Of a stretch of 64,000 bases of DNA, positions 1 through 11,600 are shown piece by piece; the first letter of the stretch is position 1; the number at the start of each line of letters is the position of its first letter. This DNA comes from Nemopilema nomurai (taxonomy: Eukaryota > Cnidaria > Scyphozoa > Rhizostomeae > Rhizostomatidae): assembly GCA_003864495.1 (NCBI GenBank), contig ML133502.1, positions 1,736,001 through 1,800,000 of the forward strand, in the 5' to 3' direction. The translations under genes were made by a program, and so were the position numbers. Under the pieces are notes generated by a model. It was not told where the DNA came from. It worked only from the letters and a program-made list of their open reading frames with translations, and searched no databases.

Positions 1-427
1 TGTCCAATCGATCACAAGATTGAAATGACCATCCCACAAAATGCAAAATTCGTTGTAGGCTTGATGCTGTTTACGCAGTTGCTTCAAAGATTTGTTGCTA
101 GTTTCGATACAGGTGCTTCTGTTTCTTTGGTACGCCGCATGGAAAACTTTTGTCTTCTGCCAAAACACTGCTACTTTCCTTCCGGAAATCCCAAAAGCGA
201 ATACAACAACCCTGAGATTTTGCATGAAAGAAATTGAACGCAAACCCAGTTGGCTGTTACACAGGCAGTTCTAGGTTAGGCCTTCGGAAGATGGCTAGGC
301 ATCTGCGCATTATTAGTAATAATCCTCTTTTTACTGGCCCACATTGATGGCCATTCCACTAGACATTTCCGTGAGTGTCTTGCTTAATTTACGGGTGTTT
401 TTTCACGGGCTGTTGTGTTATTTACAG
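1..427. other. No gene recognised; probably intron of the WD40 gene
   Basis: No convincing exon is seen. It ends in a 3' splice site (tttacag, 421-427) that opens the first recognised WD40 exon, so it is most likely intron of a gene entering from the left. Short open frames here have no domain resemblance. Confidence 0.4.
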
Positions 428-1298
428 AGTGCCAATGGCATGAGCTGCGACTTGGTTCTCAGCGCACACGGCAATGTGTCGGCGTTGTGTGTCGACCATA
501 CAAATGGGTGCATCGTGGTTGGTGTGCAGGACACCATCAGGTGACAAAGTAATCCTTTTCCTTTGCTGGGCATTCAATACTGGTGGGTTGCAATTAGATT
601 TGGCAAGGGACCTGCTAGAAGCACAATATTTGAATTTTGGTCTCTACCAATGCCTGCAATCACCAACATGCCATTCACCGCTGTTTCTTTTGGGAAGAGA
701 ATACGGTCCAACATTATTTTTGCCTAGCTTTTGTAGCGATTCACATGATATCAGGTTCTTTTGTATCTAAACAAAGTCTAGCGATAATCGTACCTAAAAC
801 CCGATTTATCTTTATTTAGAGTTTATGATATAGAATACCGCAAGATTGTCCAGACTAACCTTGGCCATGCAGATTCCGTTCGAAGCATCATTCATATCCC
901 GGAAAGGCAACAGGTACGCCCTTCTTACCTTCTGACAACAGCAGAGTAAACGACCTTCTTATACTGAAGTATTATTCTTGTTTGTGCTTTTCATTATTTT
1001 CTGCATGTGTTATACTAGTTTACCTGAAAAGATGAGAGTGCTTCCGGCACTTTCTGTTATGTCATTGGTACTTGGTCACAGTGAAACGTCGAGAAGAAGA
1101 AAGCGATGATGTAAACAGTTTCTCGTGGTGAATCAAGATAATTTTTAAAGACGAAATCAATTCTTCTAGGATCAACATAGACAGTTTTCAACAAGGCTCG
1201 ACCTTAACTAACTTTGGTAAACCATTCCTTTTTTGTTTTCAAGTACGTTTCGGCATCTTGGGACAAGACTGTTCGCATTTGGAATGCTTACAATAAAA
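428..1298 (+). CDS. WD40-repeat protein, partial (three internal exons)
   Basis: Exons are 428-540, 820-913 and 1244-1298, with introns GTGACA...TTTAG and GTACGC...TCAAG. Phases agree throughout: 428-540 leaves two bases, completed by the A at 820, and the third exon leaves one base open. The first exon reads a WD blade with the strand SALCVDHTNGCIVVGVQDTI. The second reads VYDIEYRKIVQTNLGHADSV, the GH.D.V turn of the next blade. The third ends it with YVSASWDKTVRIWNAYNK, a classic D.T.R.W WD signature. WD40 propellers are protein-interaction scaffolds, and the particular family member is not recognised. The beginning lies left of the window. I found no exon that continues the open phase after 1298, so the model is incomplete on both sides. 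Confidence 0.75.
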
Positions 1299-1577
1299 GT
1301 GAGTTTTGTGCTCTGCACTGTTGCCAGTTTCTGCGAATGCATTTTCATTCTTTGCGAGGCTCTTCATATATTCAATGTGTTTATTGATCTGCAATGGTCG
1401 AAGATATTTTTGGTTCAATCGGAAAATGTTGCAACTAGAAGAAAGCTCTTTTCTGTTGAATCTTTAACAATGTGCCGGGGAGCGAATTTCTTTATTATCT
1501 GACACTTCTCATAATATAAAAGTGGACCAAAAGCCACATAAAAGGTGGTAAGAAAGTGTCCCTGATTGGCTTTGTTA

Positions 1578-1729
1578 TCAGCAATCTGTGTCCAGGATCA
1601 GCAATCTGTGTCCAGGGAACCCGTTCTTTGGGACACCTTTTTGCCTTTATCTGCAGACAGACGCCTTGACGTAAAGACGCATTGCCGTAAAGACGCATTG
1701 CCGTAAAGACGCATTGACGTAAAGACGAC
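1578..1729. repeat. Two short tandem repeats (21-bp x2; 16-bp x4)
   Basis: At about 1578-1617 the words atcagcaatctgtgtccagg are repeated twice. At about 1666-1728 a 16-bp unit (gtaaagacgcattgcc, with cc/ac variants) is repeated four times. Both are non-coding and lie downstream of the last WD40 exon seen. Confidence 0.7.
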
Positions 1730-2726
1730 CTCTCTCGTTCAGTAGTTCAAAGACTGTAATACACCAGACCTTAGTGCCATCGTCGTCTTCTTATCTTTTC
1801 ATTTGACATTCCTCTTCCATTGAAGTATTCACTCATTCTTGGATGGTCTTTGAAAGGGCCTTTTTCCTGACAACTAAAGCTCCCTCTTTCTTCCGTCTTC
1901 TGAAGAAGAGCCACATTCCTTTTAATTAATGCCCTTGTTTCGTCCCCAGCAGCAAGAAGGAAGAACAAATCTGTCACTGAACCTGTTCCATCCTGAGATC
2001 AAAGACAACCCAGATATTTCGGCTTATTTTCTGCAGATGCCCTGCACATTAGCCCTATTTGCAGCGAAGTATTTTCATTGGACATATTAGCCTTGGACAT
2101 TAACATTCGGACATATTGTTTGTACGTCTGATCTTTTTCAACCGCTCGTCTCAATCAATTGCCTCTGTTCCATCATTGCAGTGCACCTGACCTTCTCGTA
2201 TAGTTCTCGGCTCCTGTTACTGCACGGCACAAGCTCTGCTCCACTTTCAATCAGATTTGTTGCTGACACTCCTGCGTACATTGCCCGAACCCATTTTGGC
2301 CTAGGAAATATCAACAAAGGAAATCAGAGAAAATAGCAATGAATATAATAGCCATAATTGTGTTTCGAATGAAAATAAGTTGCACTGGTAGGAGGAGTCT
2401 GAGAAGATCCGTGTTGCTAAAGAAGACAATAGTGAAAGCTTAGAACTGTGTTGGGATGATTAATGTTTTGTTCATATCCGACCGTCAGGGAAATTTCAAA
2501 CCTTTCCACCTTTGCATGCAGACAGTGCTACACTCATACAGTACAGATAGTATTTCTCTTTCTGTTTGAATAATTCCTAGTTTAAGAAGCTACTATAAAC
2601 CCTGGAGTGACCAGTCAACCGCGAAACGAAGCGGTTGCTCAATTTATACTTTGGTAGCAGAAATCAGGCAGGCATGTTTCTCGTGTTGCGCATTGAGGGT
2701 AATTTAAGCAGAGCTCTCTTTTTCTT
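1730..2726. other. Spacer, nothing recognised
   Basis: No exon pair, RNA gene or terminal repeat could be supported here. It may still be intron or 3' UTR of the WD40 gene. Confidence 0.3.
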
Positions 2727-3085
2727 AGGCCCCGTCTACACGGGAACGGATCCACATGAGTTCGTACCCAAACTTTAGGCCTTGCGTTTACACGGGCACG
2801 GTAGGACCCGTATCTTTTCTTGGAGAGATCTGTACCTTCTTGGGTACGATTAGAAAGCGAATTTGATTTAGATCAGGTCCTTCCTCGGCGTCGTGTAAAC
2901 GGGTGAATACGGATCCGCAAAGGCACGGCAGTGAAAGAAATTGAAAATTAGAAATCACCTTGTCATTGTGCATACTTAAAAAGAGATATTCGCTTTTGGT
3001 CCGTTCCTGTGTAAACGCTTTATAGTTTAGGATCCGATCTCGCGTAAACCCTTGTGCATCGTATACATATCATACCTAAAAGGTC
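2727..3085. repeat. Diverged interspersed repeat with cgttTACACGGg / cGTGTAAAcg words
   Basis: The words cgtctacacggg (about 2734) and cgtttacacgggc (about 2785) are followed by inverted relatives: cgtgtaaacggg (about 2894), ctgtgtaaacgc (about 3006) and cgcgtaaaccc (about 3044). Opposed copies of a GTTTACACGG motif are typical of non-autonomous inverted-repeat elements. Exact ends and a target-site duplication could not be fixed. Confidence 0.4.
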
Positions 3086-6000
3086 CGGGTCTTTTGCCTC
3101 TATTAACGATATCTTGAACGATAAATGGCAAATGGCACTTATCGAGTACTATAAATGGCAAATTAACATTGCCACAAGGCATTTAGTAACTGTCCAAAGG
3201 CGCCTCACAGTGGGGATTTCAAAAAAAAATTAAAATTCTTCACTGACTCTTTAATGTTAATCGATTTTCGGAATTGAATCGATTTTCGACCAAGGCTTCT
3301 TTTATTGGCTCGGTCTCAATGAAAAAAAAGCTGTTCTATATTCTTCTCAAAGACAAGCTTTAACTTTTTATGTTTTGATAAATCTTTTTCAACAGTTTCC
3401 GATTTGAATGGGCGTTTTTCTGCCTTTATGGGTTGAGAAGAATGCTTTTTAATATCTTTGTTCAAAAACCCTGGTCTTCGCGAATCCTGATAGGGTATTG
3501 TTAGAAATTTCAAATTGAAGATATCTACCAGTATCTCTAAATCCATCCCAATGATATCAGTATATATTGTGATTAGAACACGCCTCTTCAATTAAGATCC
3601 GTTCAAAAGCACTTTCTAGATCAAGATAGTGTTCAGATAACTTTCGTTCCTGCAGCAGGTGTTGAACTTGAGTCGGCGGTCCGCCCTTCACTAAGAGCTA
3701 GAAGTGGAGTCGACCTGGCTCTATTGACCGGCCATTGTCTCCTGTCTTAAACGATACAGCCCGGCCCCACTTCGAGTTGGTCATACTAATTTCACGATAC
3801 GCATATGAAAAATACCCCTTTCATTTTCCATTTATCTGGGTCAGGTTGACTTTGAAATAAAGACGCAGAAGCATTGAGTTATGAACTCTAAGCAGTCAAG
3901 GTTTTGCAAAGATCATGCCCTTAGCAAAGCTGTATCTAATGGCTCTTAACTTGAAACTTATTACTTCTCAACGCAAATTTTCTGAGGTTCTTTGGTAAGG
4001 GTCGGCATTACTCAAAGCTCTGGTTTCTCGGCATCCATTAATCTCTAACCTTTTCCTATCTCAATGGAATGAATTAAAAGTATATCTTTGCTATCAACTT
4101 ATGTTTAGAAATCCTCCTTTATCTTTTCCATTTATTCTTCTAAAATAAAAAACTAGCATGATCTCTATTTCACTGTAACGACATGAATCCTTTGCTGTTT
4201 TGCAATCTAAATGTAATTTTCGAATGCCTCGGGCACATTTTTTAAGAAGCCTTGTGGTGACATATGCCTGGCCTTGCGTATGTTCAAATGTTTAATGTTC
4301 AATTGCTCTGTGCTATCATTTCTCATTTCTGCTTTACAGCCTGTGTCAGGCGAGCCGCCTCTTCAGGACTTGGCACAGCATTTTCATGTAGCTTCCAACG
4401 AAACAGAGGCTCCTATCAGTGGCGGAAAGGGGCTCTTATGCTATTGGGGTGGTCATTTGTGCACCCCTTTCTATATGTATTGTCTACATATTATATGCTA
4501 CAAGCAAACAGCCAAGAAACTAACAAACTAAAGCTAAAAATTGTTACAAGCAAACAATTTTAGCTCTTCGCATGTCTAATCACATCCCTATTCGGGGAAT
4601 TCTATTTGCGTCCCCATTCGGGGTATTCTATTTGCGTCCCTATTTGCTCCCCCTGCCACCATGCTACTGGTTTTTAATTGATAAAATTAATAGATATAAT
4701 TGACAATGATCGAAAAATAGATGAAATCTAGCCAAAGCTTCTGCCAATCTCCCTGCCAGAGGCCACTTTTTCAACTATCTTCTGTAAACACTGTCTTTCC
4801 AATTTTAATTAACTAAACTCTACTTTAGCAAAAACTCAGCTGTATTCTTTTCATGAGGTATGTTTCTGTTTGGTGTTAAAAAAACATAGCTACGATTCTT
4901 CCGAGCATGTTGACCAGATTGCCAATGAAATCCCTCTGGCCCTTATGCAAATAAAATCAGTACGCAAACAATGTTGCACGAAAGTTGAGCAGTCATTCAG
5001 CAAAACAAACTTTTTCTTTCTCTCGTTAATTTAATGGCGGGTTGTTGGTTTTACTTTTAATGCTTATTTGGAAGCCCAAATCAATAATAATTGTGCCGCT
5101 AATTAGCTTGGTGGAGATATCTGCCAGCAGGCTTCAAGTAAGTGCGTGATTCAGAACTCAGAACGGCCAAAAGCGCGAGGCTGCCGATTTGGAAAAGAAA
5201 GCGTCATTGGAGTCGTCACTCAGACAAGGCTTGGCCACCGTACAAATTGCTTGATAATCCAAATTATATTTGAACTAAATAAGAGGAAAACAAATAAAGC
5301 GAGAGCCATGAAACGTGGCTCCCCCTGAATGTTATACACTTACGTCAGAAAACTATTTCAACACCTCGATAACAATGGTCGCAAATTGCAGTTCAGGCCT
5401 AGTTCATACAGTGCATTAGAAGTGCGGGAAAAATGAATTCAACCTAAAGCTCTGCTAATGCACTGTTAATGCGCTCCGATTTCTAGTGGATTCGGGCAGT
5501 GAAAATGAGTTAAAATTGTTTCTCTTATCACGTGGTGATACAAAATTTTGGCGCGAAATCATTTTAATCGAAATGGCAATGACATTCAGAAACGGTCTAC
5601 AGCGTTCGATTATTCTTTGAATTTTAGCATTTTCCAAAGCACGCTCGCAGGGAAGAGAATTAGCAAAAGTTGATTCGCATTACTTTGAATACGAGGAGAG
5701 TGAAGTGTTGAAAATAACCTGGCCATCCAGAATGAGCCTTGAAACTTCTCTGCTTTCAATTTTAAGCTGACAGTATTATGATCTATTATGATCAATCAGG
5801 AATAAAAAAGATAGTATTCAATGGTCGCGTTGTCATTACCCTAGCCATAATTTCCTTTCCTACCAAAATGATTGTCCAAAGTAGCAGTGCTTGCCTTTAT
5901 CTTTCTTATTTGCTAAGAATAATTGGTTGGTTCTTCTCACTTTTACGTGCGTCATACACAGAGCTTAGAAATCAGATATCAGAAAATGTAGGTGATTGGT

Positions 6001-7356
6001 GCGATTACCAATGATTGCAGCGATCATCAGATTAGCCGAGCTTGTAACTGGCTGTCTTCAAACCAAGGAAAACCGATGATATTGTTACGTTAATAACAAG
6101 TTCAATTGTGAGCATCAAGATTTCTTCTTCCGTCTAAAGTGAAAATTTGCTTCACAAAGTGTATTTTCTCATAATTCAAATGTCACTAAAAACTTGTGAT
6201 GCCTTATTATAGTCTGCTGCTCTCTTCATGCGACGTGTGTAATTTTTAACACCTTTTTAAATAAAGCATCATTCTGGCTTTTGCAGTCTTCAGCAAGTCA
6301 TATTTTCTGCCAGCAAGCCAGCAAAGAAGGCAAATGATCGGTGCCTTTTGCTTGAAAATGGGAGTAGCAACCGAAAACCTCCATCTTACACCACAAGTGT
6401 GAACCACGAGACCTGCTTTCTTTCTGGATTGGCTGAAATATAACGCTTGCTTAAGGCCTCGCTGCAAGCTTACCCAGGTCCTTGATACTCTGAAAAATCT
6501 ATGCACTACAGTTACGGAATGCGCATTTAATCTATAACTGTATTTGTATATTAGTTGTATCTATTATGTTGTACATATTATCTATTCATACTAAGGATTA
6601 CCGTCCGTTGCTCAGTGCCAACAGATTAAGCAGCCTTAAAAGTAGCTACAAGCCTGTTTCACAAATACATCAACCTTCAAGAGACCAAAGTATACGATGT
6701 TATGATAAACAAAACTATGATAATATAATGTAACACATAGGTACATAAATATATAAATTTAGTGCAGTATATATTTCGTATCGATGTTTCATGTATTTAA
6801 GGCGTAAAATAAGTAGTTTCCTAGTGTCATCCCTACTGTAGGCAAAATGTATGAATAGTTTCAATGACCCTGATGAAGTCTACGAAAGGAAAATGAAACG
6901 AAAACTAGTATCTTGATGACTTCGAGCATGGTATCGAAAAGAATCTTCTGTTCTGGACCTTGTTGTTCAATTAACTGGTCGCAGGGCAAGCTCGAGTTAG
7001 ATTAGAAAATTCTGAGCATATTTTTGGAGAAACTATAACCTCCATTGCAGAAATGAATTACCATTGTCAGCCGTATGCAACATTGTACTACAGAGGGTAT
7101 TAGTGCAAAGTTGTGTATGGTGAAACGGGTATTTATCATAACGCGAGAAAAGATCATACTTGTAAGTCAACACAACAACCGTGCCTTGAGAAATGAGTTG
7201 CTTGAAATCAAATTTTTCCATCCACTGATGATCCATGGGCTTTTCCATTTTTACATCTAGGCAGATTGGAGCTAGAGACACTTGTGGTGCAAAAAGGGGA
7301 CGTGCTCGTGGCACAAAGAGAGGAACGCATCGAATTGCCACTGCAAGCTTCACACT
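3086..7356. other. Spacer between WD40 gene and secreted-protein gene
   Basis: AT-rich, with no exon series that closes in frame. One small item is visible: a roughly 27-bp word (ttcgggg..attctatttgcgtcc) repeated twice at about 4586-4650. An open stretch after a tttacag at about 4333-4340 could be a 3' exon of the WD40 gene, but nothing links it. Confidence 0.35.
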
Positions 7357-7492
7357 TTAAGTCATCTGTTTTAAGTCATCTGTTTTGAGTCATCTGATTT
7401 AAGTCTTCTGTTTTAAGTCATCTGTTTTAGTCATCTGTTTTAAGTCTTCTGTTTTAAGTCATCTGTTATAAATTATCTGTTATAAGTCATCT
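7357..7492. repeat. 15-bp tandem repeat, about 9 copies
   Basis: The unit ttaagtcatctgttt is repeated with single-base changes (tca/tct, tta/tga/tat) and one 1-bp deletion copy. It is non-coding and lies about 1.1 kb upstream of the TATA box of the secreted-protein gene. Confidence 0.8.
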
Positions 7493-8573
7493 CATTCAGC
7501 ATGTTGCATGACGATGCATCAAACGTGCAAAACTAATGTACCATTAAGTCATCGCGCTCTATACAACCCAACCAGGGGCACTTTGCTGAAAAAACCCAAA
7601 AGTGCCCTGCCACAGTGTCCCTGCAGCCGTAAAGATTAAATATTCTCGCAAGTTCATAATCTTTGTTTTTATGTTTTGCAGTTTGGTTATTACAGATCTA
7701 TCTACAAGAAGCTTAAGTCGAATTTCTTTTCATGGAAAGACTTTTCTACCTGCAAACAAACCTATGTGCCTGAGGCCGCATTAGTTTGAATCAACCAAAA
7801 AGCGAAAAGAACTATCTTCATTGATCCTCCTACTGAAATCTCTCCAAATCAGGCCCATCTACTCGGTATCAATTGTGCCAAAAGAATTCATACAACGTAC
7901 TAAAATGCCTTGAAAGCGGACTATGTTTACCAAACCTGTAAATCACATTTACTTTAAGGTTTATTAAACTGAAATTATTTAAGTTTTTTGTTTTCGTAAA
8001 ATGCGAGGTTCTCCCCTTTACTTTGTTTCTCCTCTTGTTGATTTAATATTTCATTACATATATCAAAATAACATTTTCTCTTAAAATCGCTTTTTAACTT
8101 TACGAAAATTAAGAGCAAACGAGAAATATTAAAAGTAAGCAGTTAGGATTCTTCATTCGAAACATTTATGGTCAATATTTAGTTGAAGTGAGGAGATCAT
8201 TCATTGCACGAAGTTAGAGAATTGAATTCTTATTACTACAATTGAATTAATTTAATATTGATATTTACCTGAAGGTTACTTTAATGGAAGTTTCCCTATC
8301 AACAACGTTAAAAGGAAAAAGGCATTATTGTTTCTTTAGCTATGAAAGTAGTAAAAGTCAGATTGTCTTGGTCTTCTTGTTTTGATGGGACTGTTTCTAA
8401 CTCGCGCATCGTTAACCAGGAGGTATTTATCCTCAGATTGAAAAGCACGGATTGTGTGCATTGATTGCTTATCAGGTTTTCAGCCGCTCTTTCTGCAGCA
8501 GCTGCTAAAGGAGGAAATGTCCTACCGGATGGGGTTTCAATCAATTTTGAGTTTTCCATTGTCAGTCGAGGTG
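7493..8573. other. Spacer upstream of the TATA box
   Basis: No gene seen. The stretch just before the TATA box (about 8454-8570) is open on both strands, but neither reading has recognisable protein character. Confidence 0.3.
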
Positions 8574-8609
8574 TATAAAAGAGAGGCACCCTCTTTCGTA
8601 GTGTCATTC
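8574..8609 (+). promoter_or_regulatory. Core promoter: TATA box plus initiator
   Basis: A consensus TATAAAAG lies at 8574-8581. An initiator-like TCATTC (8604-8609) has its A at 8606, 32 bases from the first T of the TATA box, the usual metazoan spacing. It is followed by a roughly 66-base leader that ends at a strong donor (gtaagt, 8673). The position fits the split-ATG exon of the secreted-protein gene. The start site itself is inferred. Confidence 0.65.
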
Positions 8610-11600
8610 GCTGGAAAGACTTCCCAGAAGCAGAGTTCAAGCGCGTGCTGATTCAGATATCTCCTTCGACATGTAAGTACTTTACAGCCCAGTGTCCTTT
8701 CTAGAAAAAGTTGCTGTAGGTTTGTGCAATTCATAATTTTCATTTATTGCCCCTTTCTCATTCAGGAACATCCCCCCTTCTTTAATGATTTTTATGCATA
8801 TGGTGAAGTAACAAGCTTCAGATTTATTTTGGTAAAGCAATTTGATTGGGGGGTCTTGGGTAAAGTTGTTCGATCTTTGTCCTTTACCACCATTTTCCAT
8901 GCATGCGCTTCTAATCTGTGCATTAAATTTAATGTTTTTTAACAAAATCTCAAGCCTTTTTTCCAAAAAAAGTCTATAAACAGGCATTTACTATGGTAGG
9001 ATGCGAGGTACGTTCCGACCAGTCACAGATTTCAATTGGCTTTTATTAACGGTCCTCCTTTACCAATCATCGATAGATCCGACATTGGTTAACCAGCGTT
9101 CCTTGACTTTTGCTTTCTTGGTCTTTCTGAGCCACCATATTTTACATTATTTTACCAAAGGCCATACACTATTTGTGTGGCCATTACAACAAGCATTTCT
9201 GCCTGTCGCTGTTTTGCATTTCTTTCAAAGCTCTTTGATAAAAAATTTGCGAAACATATACTGCTTCAGTTCATCAGCGATTACCCTTAACCCTATTTTA
9301 AATGAGCCCCTACGGTAGTTTATTAAAGCTATAGACTAATCGGACTTGCTTTGATTTTAGGGCAGCAGCTCTCCTTATTTTGCTTTTCCTGAAATTGTGC
9401 ATCGGAGAATCTGCAACATGTATGTCCTTATCATGCTTCATTCTTATTTATGTACATTAATAATTTCATCTTGCTGTTCCTCAAGCTAATGCTTTCAGCG
9501 TATAACAGTGTTGATAGACGTATATCCCGTATCGAACCGATAAGTGTTTCAGATAAAGCAAAAAATTCGAAGAAATAGCGGTCTGGTGCTTCAAAATACT
9601 CTTTTACTATTATCACTTTGACGGCCATTGTTTCCCTATCCCCTTAGTCTAAGGAATCGCCCTTTCCATGTCAAAATAGCCTCTTGTATGCAGAGTTAAC
9701 AGGCTAACAAATGCATAATGTTTATCTTTTTGGTTGAGATATTAGTAATTTTCGCTAAATAATATTAGATATTACCGCAACCATCGTTTACAAAGTTTCA
9801 TTTGATTAAGCAACAAAATTAAGCTTTTCACATAAAGCAAGACTCTATTTGCAGATCTTCTGCAAACAGCAGCATCTGTAGAATGAACAACTGTAAGCAA
9901 ACCCGCCAGACATTCTCAGTTCCTAAAGAAGAACGCTTGCTCTCTTTTTAGTCGATTCCTGTCCAATAAAACTGGAGCCCCTTGGGTGCTATGAAGATAT
10001 ATATTCTGACAGGGCTTTGCCAACTGAGGTAACTTCTGTAATTTGCATACTTGGATAAGCATAATTTTATTCGCATATTCAGTTGAACATTGGCATGTCA
10101 TCTTCTTCATGCCATCATCTTCTTGGCATGCTATCAGCACATCATCCTCTTCATATCAGCAAATCATCTTCTTCATATCAGCATATCATCTTCTTCATAT
10201 CAGCATATCATCTTCTTCATATTAGCATATCATCTTCTTCATATCAGCATATCATCTTCTTCATATCAGCATATCATCTTCTTCATATCAGCATATCATC
10301 TTCTTCATATCAGCATACCAAGATGAGGCAGGTCGGTATTTGTGCTTTACCAATCTGCTTCATGTTTAGTTTCGTTAGTTTAGTTTAAAAGATAAGTTTT
10401 ACATCAATTAGCAAGTTCTTGTTGGAAACACGCCATTTCTAGGTTTGAAGTCTCGTGTCGTTAAGAAGTCAGATACAAGCACTTTTATCTGCAGCTCTTG
10501 GTCATGATGTTTTCCTCCATTTTAGATCTTGAATGCCAGAGATCCCGGTCGGGACATTTATGCTGGGTACTCCGTTCCTTGGAATGACTGGAAGAATTAC
10601 CTGCCAAAATTCATTTGCGAGTAAGTCAGTTAAGTAAACATGAGAGAAGGAATAATCGTTGTAATTGTCCTGGAAACATTAAATCGTTACCACAATAACC
10701 ATATGATTATCAGCCCCACTAAAGCTTTTGCCATCAATCCTTTTTAGTCAACCTTTTTTTTGGATAATGTTAAATGACATTCAGCAAAGATGGTTAAAGG
10801 CAAATGTTTGCCAAACAGTTGAAGGCCATCTTTAGCTCAAAAGATCTGTGGATTTGTTCCTGTTTTGTTCCCTACGCCAGGAGATGAAATGATTCATAGC
10901 TCGTGATAATTGTCACATTTGTACACGCCATGGGTGCCTTCGTTTGAGGTTGCAATGCATTTCTGTTTTAGCTGCGCCAAAGCTGCATTCAAAAAAGGCT
11001 ATAGGGTCATGGGAATTCAATTTTATGGTAGGTGAAGACATACGAATCAGAACATTACAAATTTTGATTTCTAAACAGACAACCGATAGTTTTAAAGTAA
11101 AAAATGTTCAGGTAACACAGAACGGTGCTAGAGCATCGATGCCTCACTTTTCTGATTCCCTCTTTCCATCAACACATTCTTGAATGTTACGCGCCTCTAA
11201 AGATCAACTTTAGAATCCTTTCCTTTTCTCTGTAGCGGAATGTTGGGGAAGTATGAGGGGTCACTTGGACTATGCCAAGCACGGAGAATCGAACAATTGT
11301 GTTCACGATGGATTACGCGAGCCTTGGGGCAAATGCAAGAAGGGAAAAGATGTCGCCTGCAGCGGGGAAGCCTTGACCAACTACGTGTACAGGATTGCAC
11401 CTACAGGTAGAAGATTGGTACCTTGGCAAATGACCCATCTTTATATCCACAGCGTTTTAGGTTTTATAAATATCTCCCTGCTTTTGAAACAAATCTGTAG
11501 TTTGACCCCATGACTTAGGAAACAGGGAGTGCAGTGGGGCCATGCTCCCACATTATAACCATACATATATACAAAAGTCCCCCTGCGAGACCTCAAAGCA

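Noticed and set aside
4264..4563. Open frame after a tttacag acceptor (PVSGEPPLQDLAQHFHV..)
   Set aside because: Protein-like in places, but its phase does not join the last WD40 exon sensibly and no donor follows; kept only as a possibility.
7033..7353. Minus-strand 106-codon open frame beginning MKLAVAIRCVPLF
   Set aside because: No domain or splice partner and no promoter; composition is that of spacer DNA.
8308..8640. Minus-strand 110-codon open frame over the TATA region
   Set aside because: It overlaps the promoter and leader of the secreted-protein gene and shows no family resemblance.
9001..9318. 105-codon hydrophobic open frame in intron 1 of the secreted-protein gene
   Set aside because: Lies between two well-placed splice sites; the hydrophobicity comes from T-rich intron sequence.
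10043..10388. Three overlapping open frames rich in His/Ser/Ile (YQHIIFFIS..)
   Set aside because: Artefacts of the 22-bp intronic repeat, open in all three frames.
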